Shown here piece by piece: positions 52,585 to 63,000 of a DNA stretch of 64,000 nt. Made by a program: the position numbers and the translations under genes. The notes under the pieces were generated by a model that saw only the letters and a list, made by a program, of their open reading frames with translations, was not told the origin of the DNA and made no database searches. Where the stretch lies: positions 186,001 to 250,000 of the forward strand of contig JALIHJ010000013.1 of the NCBI GenBank assembly GCA_022984795.1. The letters run 5' to 3'. This DNA comes from Fabrea salina (Eukaryota; Ciliophora; Heterotrichea; Heterotrichida; Fabreidae). Every line of letters starts with the position of its first letter. The stretch's first letter is position 1.

Positions 52585-53973
52585 ATGAATACAACTAAAG
52601 GCCAAACTCTACAGCACTCTGTCATTGAAACCTTAAATGTCTACAAAAATTCCGTTTCTGAGTTCCGAGCAGCAGTTAACTCTGACTATGAAAACTCAGA
52701 ACTCCAGGAAATGTGCAACTTCTTACTAACAGCTTCAAATGAAATTTCACAAACGCTGTCAGAAACTTGGGAGCCTGAGTTCCTCATAGAGGAGTTAATT
52801 GAAACCCTGCACCAAATAAACGAAGCAATTGAGTACTACAGAAACTACAGACCAATTTACGAACACCTAAAAGATCCTTTTCCCAAGCCAGCTCCTACAG
52901 AGCACGCACTTACTGACACTGAAACAGAGGAGCCTTGCTTTACCCCCACTGAAGACTTCAGCACAGACTACGAATTCAAAGAAAAATGCATTTTGCTCGA
53001 AGAAAAACTTGAAGCCTACGAAGAAGAGTTTACCTTCCAAGAACAAGAAATCTCTAAACTCAAAGAAAAAGAAACCTTTTACTGCTCTAAACTAGAAGAC
53101 CTAAAAACCAGGTACTCCAACCTCAAGTCACAGAAAAAGCAACTAGTCAAAGACCTAGAAAACTACCAAACTCACACTCAACAACTCAAAAACAAACTTA
53201 AAAGCTACAAAGCTAAACTAAGCCAACTAGAAGAAAACTACCAAAAAACCATTAGTGAACGAGACAAACTCAACTTTGAAAACATAGGACTCTTAAACAC
53301 CTGCAGCCAACTGGAAAAGCAACTTGGGGCCTTTTCAGAAGTATCCAACCAAAACTTTTACGTTGAAAGTCTCAAGTGGCTCCAAACTATACTTTACAGT
53401 GACGACTGTGTAGAAATAGGCATTAAGAAAGAAACTTCAGGTGCAAAAGCAAAGGTTCTGATGTACATTGGCAACAAAACTCAGAGTGCAATCAAGAACC
53501 TCAGGACATCCCTCTACTTTGTGCCTTTTAACTTAAAACTTTCAATAAACAATGAAGGCCCAGAAGAAATACAAGGCTGCTCTAAAGTTCTAAGGGAAAT
53601 CTACGCAGAAGCTTTGGAGGTCTTTGAAAAGGAACCTTTACTCAGAGTCTCTTGGACTACCAGCCAACTCCTACTTAAGTTGCCTGTAAACACAGCTTTG
53701 TTTCTCACAAAAGGCTCCAAAGACTTCTTTGAAAGCCCCTACTCAGCCCTTAAAACTTTCCCAAGTCCTAAAAAGGTCAACTTGAACCTGCACCAGAAGT
53801 TCTCAGTGCTCAAAAACGGCAACCAAAGAACACTGCTAGCAGACAGTCCCTTTGGAAGCGTAATTGTTAAAAGCGAAATCCAGGAGACGATGGCAGTTCA
53901 AGTAATCTGTGAAAACGAACTACTTGTGAAAGTTCTGATGAGTATTTTTGAAGAAGTAATTAGTGCGTATTGA
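52585..53973 (+). CDS. GGA-like protein: GAT-like helices, coiled coil, adaptin-type appendage
   Basis: The 462-aa protein has three parts. Residues about 5-95 form a helical bundle with GAT-like phrases (NSELQEMCNFLLTASNEI, FLIEELIETLHQINEAIEYYRNY). Residues about 130-250 are a coiled coil. Residues about 270-462 resemble the AP-2 alpha appendage: VEIGIKKE, VLMYIGNKTQ, LLLKLPVNTALFL, SKDFFESPYSALKTF and a platform-like end. Such ears recruit clathrin accessory proteins. No VHS domain is present before the GAT-like part. GGA proteins have VHS-GAT-hinge-gamma ear; this would be a variant with an alpha-type ear and a coiled-coil hinge. The ear is the firmer call. Confidence 0.6.
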   Translation: MNTTKGQTLQHSVIETLNVYKNSVSEFRAAVNSDYENSELQEMCNFLLTASNEISQTLSETWEPEFLIEELIETLHQINEAIEYYRNYRPIYEHLKDPFPKPAPTEHALTDTETEEPCFTPTEDFSTDYEFKEKCILLEEKLEAYEEEFTFQEQEISKLKEKETFYCSKLEDLKTRYSNLKSQKKQLVKDLENYQTHTQQLKNKLKSYKAKLSQLEENYQKTISERDKLNFENIGLLNTCSQLEKQLGAFSEVSNQNFYVESLKWLQTILYSDDCVEIGIKKETSGAKAKVLMYIGNKTQSAIKNLRTSLYFVPFNLKLSINNEGPEEIQGCSKVLREIYAEALEVFEKEPLLRVSWTTSQLLLKLPVNTALFLTKGSKDFFESPYSALKTFPSPKKVNLNLHQKFSVLKNGNQRTLLADSPFGSVIVKSEIQETMAVQVICENELLVKVLMSIFEEVISAY

Positions 53974-54024
53974 ACAACACAATCCGTTTCTTATAAATTT
54001 CAAAGGCCATAATTTTATAATAAT

Positions 54025-57000
54025 ATGGAAGCTTCCAGTCTGCAAAGGCTCCTAGAAGAAGTCCTCTCCGGACCTTCTTCTGATACAGCTTACGACGAAA
54101 GGCAATACGCGCGTCTAGATGCCACCCTCAAGTCTTCTTCTGATGAAGACCTTCAGCTTGCCGGCGATATCGTTAGTAAGTTTGAATCCGAAGAAAAAAT
54201 TCCTGAACAAGACTCAGACAAGCTTTTCGACTACCTAGACGCACTTGCCCAAGGAACCCCTGCCGAAGCACCCCGTCTCAGTTTCCTCCACGGCCCAGTG
54301 TCCCACCCCAAAGCCAAAAACGCGGCTAAACTGTTCCACGCAGTGCATAAACTAAGCATCATGCATAACTCCCAAATGCACAACAGCTTTTTGCAGATAA
54401 GAGACCACATGTGGGAAAACAAACTCAGCGACACCAAGATCCTCCATGACTTAGAAGTGAAGCGCCTCACTACCTCCCGCTTGGTTGCCCAACTCAAAGG
54501 TGCTTTGGGGCTTAGCATGGAAAAGACCATGAAGTACTGGCAACTCAACACTCGGAAACAAGAAGAGTCTTTTGAGCAAGACTTCAAACTCAAGCACAGA
54601 AGGTCACTTAGTCAGTACCAAAAAAGACAACGGATCAACAAAAGTATTTCTGAGTTGATAGCCAGGTGCCACGTGGTCTTCGAACAACAGGGATTCTGGA
54701 AATGGAAATTACGTTTCCAACAACTTAAAGAATCAGAGAACCGACTCCGGGACGCCTGTGAACTTTCAGAGTCCTTTTTGAAGTCCTTCAACAAGAAAGA
54801 AGGCTTTACCAAATGGAATCTAGTTTGCAAGAACGAGTGGCTTGCTAAAAGGAAAATTCTCAAGTCTTGCTTAGACAAAGCTGAGATCAGGGTGTTCTTC
54901 GCTAAAAGGTTAATCACTAGGAAGTGGGCCAACTCCGCCAAAGGCATCGAAACCAACGACTTGGCCGAGATCATAGATGACATGACTCAGAAAACTCAGC
55001 ATACCTCCCAGATTCCTAAAAACAAGAAACTAGACTCCCTCAGGTCAGGACGCCAAAGAAAGACCCAACAGAAAAGGAAACTCGAAAACCTAGTTGAATT
55101 CTTGAAGCACCAAGTAGACCTTAGAAACCGAATCCAAGAAGAAACTTTGTTCAACTGGAAAACCAAAGCTATGAGCAAAATTGACTCTGAAAAACAAGAA
55201 CTCTCCAGAAACTACTCAGTCAACCTCGTCAAGCAAATCCTTCAAAAGCAGCCTAGTCACTACTTCAAGCTTTGGGCTCTCAAGTCCAAAATGCCCAAAC
55301 TAGAAATGATCAGAGGCTACACCAAGTTAGCTTTCCACTACCAAAAGTTATCCTCAGCTTCTTCTTTAGCCTTTTTGAAGTGGAAAGAACTCACCAAAGA
55401 AACCAACGCTGCTGACTCCTACACTAAAGCCCTTCTCAAAAGTGTCTTCAAACAAAACAAAGCAGGACTCAAAGACCTTTTCCAAAGGTGGAAGGAAAGA
55501 TCTAACTCTTACAAAGCCAACCAGCAAACCGCCAGCATGTACAAGCTAGTCAACGTCTTCAACAAAGCACTCACTGCTAAAGCCAAGAACTGCTTCCAAC
55601 CTCCCAAAGAACAAAAAGACGCCGAAGAAATCATGAGCAGAGCCCTCATAATCCTCTGTAAGAACCTCCATCGCGTCATGGAACTAGGCTTCAACAGGTG
55701 GGCTCGCGCCAAAGCTGTGCCTCGCCAGAACGCTAAAGAAAAGGCCACTCGGTTGATCAGCAACTATTTATACAGAAAAGGCGGACTCACTACTAGGAGG
55801 GCGTTTATGGAATGGCGTTACGGAGATGCCAACAGAGACCGAGTCATGAAGTACATGCTCCTGAACCTTTCTAAGTACCCTGCTGAAGCACTAGGGTTTG
55901 TGTTCAGACAGTGGAAGTCCAAAGCTGACCAAATGGTTCTTAAAGAAAACAACCGGAAACAAATGAACATGGTCAATATCTTCAACAGAGTACTTGGCAG
56001 CAAGGCTAGAAGGTGCTACAAACCCATTGTGATAGTCAAAGACGCTGACGCTATTATGAGACGCACCATCAAGCAACTCATCTTTACAAAGAACCGTCTT
56101 TTGGAAAAAGGCTTGAACAGGATGGCGATTAACAGAGAACGAAAAATTGTAAAGGAGTCCATACACTCAATTTATGATTTCTCCAACCAAGCAAAGCGAG
56201 TGAAATCAGAATTATTCAACAAATGGAAAATACTCCTTGCAACTGAAGACTCTGCCCAAAGAACCAAAGACTCTGACAAGAACCTTTTCAACCTAATCAG
56301 TATTTGGCAGAGCAAAATCAACCTCAGACTCAGAAAAGGCTTCAACGCCATTGCAAAAGACAACACCCACCTGAAGGTGCGTTTAGTCAGAGCTCTTGAA
56401 AAAGGTTTGCGAGGAAAAGTAGGCTGTTCATTTGACTACTGGAAAGGACTCTGCAAGAACCAAGAAAAACAACTCAAAAAAGAAAACAAACTCCTCAAAA
56501 AAGACCTTAAAAAAGAAAAAGTCAGGGGAGGCAAAGCTAGAACCAGAAACCTCAACTCTACTTTGCTGAAAGGCCCTATTTTGAGGGCTCTTAAGAACCC
56601 TTACTTAAAGATAGTCAAACCTTATGACGCCTGCAGAGACAAACTAGAACTAGTAGTGAACTCTTTCAACCAACTGCCTCGTGACGCTATCAAAACCTGG
56701 AAAGACAACGTCAACTCTATCAGAAACGGAGAACTCTTAGACAACTTGAAAGCCCAAAAACTCAACAACGCCCTTCAAAAGATCCCTTGCAGGACCCTCA
56801 AAGACGCCAACCAAAGAATACTCGGCCAAGGAAACAAACTCTCAGGAGCTCTTAGACTACTCAGAGATAAAGCGCAAGGAATTCCTAGAAGAGCCATCCA
56901 GGAATGGAAAGACTACGTCAACAGAATCAACTCTGGGGAACTCTTAAGTCTCTACAAAGCAGAAAAACTCAGGAACTGCTTAGCCAAAATTCCTAGTAGG

Positions 57001-60000
57001 ACTCTTAAAAGTGCTTATAGCCAAGTGATCCCTAAAGAAGACTCTGTCAAAAGCAAGCTCAGAGCTATTGTTTACAAGCTAGAAAACATGCCTAGAGACG
57101 CTATCCAGAAGTGGAAAGAAGCAGTCAACCAGCAAAAAGCAGGGAAGCTTTTAGACGCACTCAGAGCCCAGCAACTCAAAGACCACATGCAAAAGATTCC
57201 TTCAAGACAACTCAAAAGTGCATTCCAAAGAACCATTGGAGGAGGAGACAGAACCAAAGGAGTTATTAAGGACCTAATCAGCAAAGCTGAAAGAGTACCT
57301 AGAGAAGCCTTTAACTGCTGGAAAGACTACTTAGCCCAGACTCAAAAAGGACAACTCTTGTCCGCTTTAAGGTCTCAAAAGCTCAAAGACGCCCTTGGGA
57401 GACTCCCTGTTAGGAACCTCAAAGATGCTTACAACAGAGTTTTAGGAGATGGAAGCCTAGTTAAAGGAAGGATCAACACTGTAGTGAACTCTCTTAAAAG
57501 GGTACCGAGAGACGCTTTGGCTAAGTGGAAGGAGTATGTGGCTATGACTCAGAACATGAAACTGCTAAACGCTCTTAAAGCCCAGAAACTCAAAGAGTCG
57601 TTAAGCAACATCCCTAGAAGAACTCTTAAAGGAGCCACTGAAAGAATTCTGGGAGATGGCAACAGAGTCAAGGGACTCATGCTCAGAATCGTTAAAAAAC
57701 TAGAAAACAAGCCTAGAGAAGCTATCCAGAAGTGGAAACAGTTTGTAGTTTCTTGTGAAAACCAGTCTATTCTTGACAACTTGAGATCTCAAAAACTAGT
57801 AGCTTCTTTGTCTAGAATTCCTACCAGGGTACTTAGGACTTCCCATGATAGGATCGTTGGAGGAGGGAGTAAGGCTAAAGGACTGTTGAGTAAGATGTTC
57901 CTTCAGATCCAAAAGAGACCTCAGAATGCCTTTTTGGTTTGGAAAGAATTCAACAACGACTGCAAGAACAGAGTGGTTTTGGACAACCTGAGGACGCAGA
58001 AACTCAAGAGTGCTATGCAGGCTATTCCCAAGCGCACCCTCAGACAGGCCTTTGGTTCTGTGACTTCGGACAACGTTCTCCTGAAGAACTCCATCAGGAA
58101 CCTGCTCAAAAACATCAAGAAGAAGCAAGAGAAGTCCTTTGCCCAGTGGACTAGGTACACCAACTACGAAAGGGTCTTGGGTGATCAGAAGAACCTCAAG
58201 CTCAAAGCTGCTGTCAACAACTTGGCCTTCAAAGCCCAAAGGAAGACCAGAGACGCCTTCAACACCTGGCTGATGCAGTCCCAAAACAAGTCCATGCTCA
58301 TGGGCCAACTGCGGGCTGAGAAGCTCAGGAACGCCCTCCACAGGATTCCCCGCAGAACACTCAGACTGAGTCTGGACGCTGTTTCTAAGGACCCTGAGCG
58401 AGTGAAGCGAGCTGTGAACAGGTTCGTGAGTGCAATCAAGGAAAGACCCAGGTCAGGGTTCAACAACTGGTACAAGTTCATGATGAGCTGCAGAAACAAG
58501 GACTTGCTGGACAACAACAAAACAATGCAGCTGAAGGCAGCACTGATGAAGATCCCGAACAGAGTGGTCAAGCACAGCTTCGACCGAGTTGTGGGAGACG
58601 GAGACAGAGTCAAGGGAGCTTTGAGGAGAATGGAGATTGCTTTGAAGAAGAAGCCTTCTGAGGCCCTGAAGCAGTGGAAGCAGTATGTGGATGACTGCAA
58701 GAACAGAGGGTTGCTGGACGCATTCAGAACTCAAAAACTCAAGTCAGCGATGGAGAGGATTCCTAGAAGAACCCAGAAGAACGCTTTGAACAGTATTCTG
58801 GGTGGCGGAGACAGAATCAAGGGAGCCCTCAGGAGACTACAAATCTCACTGCAAAAGAAGCCTTCTGATGCACTGAAACAATGGAAGCAGTATGTGGATG
58901 ACTGCAACAAGAAGGGATACCTAGACGCAGCCAGAACTCAGAAGTTGAAATCAGCGATGGAAAGGATTCCTAGAAGAACCCAGAAGAATGCACTCAACAG
59001 TATTCTGGGTGACGGAGACAGAATCAAGGGAGCCCTCAGGAGACTTCAAATCTCACTGCAAAAGAAACCCTCTGATGCCTTGAAACAGTGGAAAGACTAC
59101 TTGAATGACTGCAGAAACAAAGGATACCTTGACGCAGCCAGAACTCAGAAGTTGAAGTCAGTCATGGAAAGGATTCCTAGACGCACTCAGAAGAATGCAC
59201 TCAACGGTATTCTTGGTGATGGTGACAGAATCAAGGGTGCTCTGAGAAGACTACAAATCTCACTGCAAAAGAAACCCTCTGATGCCCTGAAACAGTGGAG
59301 AGACTATGTGAATGACTGCAACAAGAAGGGGTACTTAGACGCAGCCAGAACTCAGAAGTTGAAGTCAGCGATGGAAAGGATTCCTAGAAGAACCCAGAAG
59401 AATGCACTCAACAGTATTCTGGGTGATGGCAACTCAGTCAAAGGAGCTCTGAGGAGGATGGAGATCGCCTTGAAGAAGAAACCTGGAGTCGCTTTCAGAC
59501 AGTGGAAGCAGTATGCAGACAGATGCAGCAGAAAAGAACTACTTGATGCATTCAGAACCCAGAAGTTGAAGTCAGCGATGGAAAGGATCCCCAGACGCAC
59601 TCAGAAGAATGCCCTGAACCGGATTCTAGGAGACGGAAACATGGTGAAGGGAGCTCTAAGGAGAATGGAGATCGCCTTGAAGAAGAAACCCGGAGTCGCT
59701 TTCAGACAGTGGAGAGACTACGTGAATGACTGCAACAAGAAGGGATACCTTGACGCAGCCAGAACTCAAAAACTCAAATCAGCGATGGAAAGGATTCCTA
59801 GACGCACTCAGAAGAATGTCCTCAACTCCATTCTGGGTGACGGTGACAGAATCAAGGGTGCTTTGAGGAGACTTCAAATCTCACTTCAGAAGAAACCTGG
59901 AGTCGCTTTCAGACAGTGGAGAGACTATGTGGATGACTGCAACAAGAAGGGATACCTAGACGCAGCCAGAACTCAAAAACTCAAATCAGCGATGGAAAGG

Positions 60001-63000
60001 ATTCCTAGAAGAACCCAGAAGAATGTCCTCAACTCCATTCTGGGTGACGGTGACAGAATCAAGGGAGCTCTAAGGAGAATGGAGATCGCCTTGAAGAAGA
60101 AACCCGGAGTCGCTTTCAGACAGTGGAGAGACTATGTGAATGACTGCAACAAGAAGGGGTACTTAGACGCAGCCAGAACTCAGAAGTTGAAATCAGTGAT
60201 GGAAAGGATTCCTAGGAGAACCCAGAAGAATGCACTCAACAGTATTCTGGGTGATGGCAACTCAGTCAAAGGAGCTCTGAGGAGGATGGAGATCGCCTTG
60301 AAGAAGAAACCTGGAGTCGCTTTCAGACAGTGGAGAGACTACGTGAATGACTGCAACAAGAAGGGATACCTAGACGCAGCCAGAACTCAGAAACTCAAAT
60401 CAGCCATGGAAAGGATTCCTAGGAGAACCCAGAAGAATGCACTCAACAGTATTCTGGGTGATGGCAACTCAGTCAAAGGAGCTCTGAGGAGGATGGAGAT
60501 CTTACTTCAGAAGAAACCCGGAATCGCTTTCAGGCAGTGGAAGCAGTATGTGGATGACTGTAACAAAAAGGGACTACTGGATGCAGCCAGAACTCAGAAA
60601 CTCAAATCGGCCATGGAAAGGATCCCCAGACGCATCCAAAAAGATGCTCTCAATCGAGTCTTAGGAGACGGTGACAGAGTCAAGGGAGCCTTAAGAAGAC
60701 TGCAAATCTCACTGCAAAAGAAACCTTCTGAAGCCTTGAAGCAGTGGAAAGACTACTTGAATGCAGTGAAAACCAAACAACTACTTGACAACCAAAAGGC
60801 ACTCAAACTCAAACAAGCCCTCCAGAAAGTTCCCTCCAGAACCCTTTCAGACTCACTCAGCACCCTCAAAGGCGACTCAAGGTTCAAACGAGCACTCCGA
60901 GGCTTAGCAATGGTCTTTGCCAAAGGCCCAGACAAAGCACTCCAGAAGTGGAAGACCTACTTGAACGACTCAAAACACGGAGACGAAAAAAAGAAACTCC
61001 AGAACCAAGCCAAAGCTCACAAACTGCAGAACGCACTGACCAAACCCCAACGCAGAGTAATCAGAAGTGCCAAGTCCAGAGCTGACCACGACAACTACAA
61101 GCTCAAAGCCTCAGTTAAAAACATCATCACTAAGATCCAAAAACTACCTCGTATAGCTCTGAACAGGTGGTTCGCAAACACACGCCCAGGGGACCAAACT
61201 AATGCGAAAGCCCAGAAACTGCAAAACGTCCTTAGCAAAATCCCTATGAGAACTATAAGAGACGCACAAAACAGAATTACAAACACAGACGACAAAGCAA
61301 GCAGACTTCTGAAAAGACTATTTTCAATAGCTGAAGGAAGGCCAGGAAACGCTTTCCGCAAATGGAGTTCATTTATTCTTGACTGCAGAAACAAAGCTGT
61401 TATGTCTAGTTTTAGAATCCAAAAACTGAAGTCAGCCCTTGAAAAGGTCCCAGTAAGGAACCTTAGATACTCTTTCAACAAAATAACTGGTGAAGGTAAC
61501 TTGCTCAAAGGTTGCCTCAGAAGACTTGCTTTGAACCTCCTTGGAAAGCAAAGGTCTGCTTTGAACTTGTGGCAAAACTATGTTCAAGGAAGCAAAAACA
61601 AGGCTTTCTTAGACAACTTAAGGTCTCAGCAACTCAAGTCGGCTTTGCAAAAGGTCCCTCTAAGAACTATTAAGTTCGCCACTAATAAGATCCTGGGTGA
61701 AGGAGACTCTGTGAAAGGTGTCATGAGGAATATAATCAAGAGACTCGAAAAAGTTCCTAGAGGAGCCTTCATGAAGCTTAAGAGAAATGTCACTTTGTGC
61801 AAGAACAAACAACTCTTGGATAGCTTGAAAACTCAGAAGTTACTATCTTCTTTGCAGAGCATCCCTAGAAGAACACTTAGAAGTGCCACTGAAAGAATTC
61901 TGGGAGATGGCAACAGAGTCAAGGGACTCATGCTCAGAATCGTTAAAAAACTAGAAAACAAGCCTAGGGAAGCTATCCAGAAGTGGAAAGAATTCAACAA
62001 CGACTGCAAGAACAGAGTGGTTTTGGACAACCTGAGGACGCAGAAACTCAAGAGTGCTATGCAGGCTATTCCCAAGCGCACCCTCAGACAGGCCTTTGGT
62101 TCTGTGACTTCGGACAACGTTCTCCTGAAGAACTCCATCAGGAACCTGCTCAAAAACATCAAGAAGAAGCAAGAGAAGTCCTTTGCCCAGTGGACTAGGT
62201 ACACCAACTACGAAAGGGTCTTGGGTGATCAGAAGAACCTCAAGCTCAAAGCTGCTGTCAACAACTTGGCCTTCAAAGCCCAAAGGAAGACCAGAGACGC
62301 CTTCAACACCTGGCTGATGCAGTCCCAAAACAAGTCCATGCTCATGGGCCAACTGCGGGCTGAGAAGCTCAGGAACGCCCTCCACAGGATTCCCCGCAGA
62401 ACACTCAGACTGAGTCTGGACGCTGTTTCTAAGGACCCTGAGCGAGTGAAGCGAGCTGTGAACAGGTTCGTGAGTGCAATCAAGGAAAGACCCAGGTCAG
62501 GGTTCAACAACTGGTACAAGTTCATGATGAGCTGCAGAAACAAGGACTTGCTGGACAACAACAAAACAATGCAGCTGAAGGCAGCACTGATGAAGATCCC
62601 GAACAGAGTGGTCAAGCACAGCTTCGACCGAGTTGTGGGAGACGGAGACAGAGTCAAGGGAGCTTTGAGGAGAATGGAGATTGCTTTGAAGAAGAAGCCT
62701 TCTGAGGCCCTGAAGCAGTGGAAGCAGTATGTGGATGACTGCAAGAACAGAGGGTACCTAGACGCAGCCAGAACTCAAAAACTCAAGTCAGCGATGGAGA
62801 GGATTCCTAGAAGAACCCAGAAGAACGCTTTGAACAGTATTCTGGGTGGCGGAGACAGAATCAAGGGAGCCCTCAGGAGACTACAAATCTCACTGCAAAA
62901 GAAGCCTTCTGATGCACTGAAACAATGGAAGCAGTATGTGGATGACTGCAACAAGAAGGGATACCTAGACGCAGCCAGAACTCAGAAGTTGAAATCAGCG

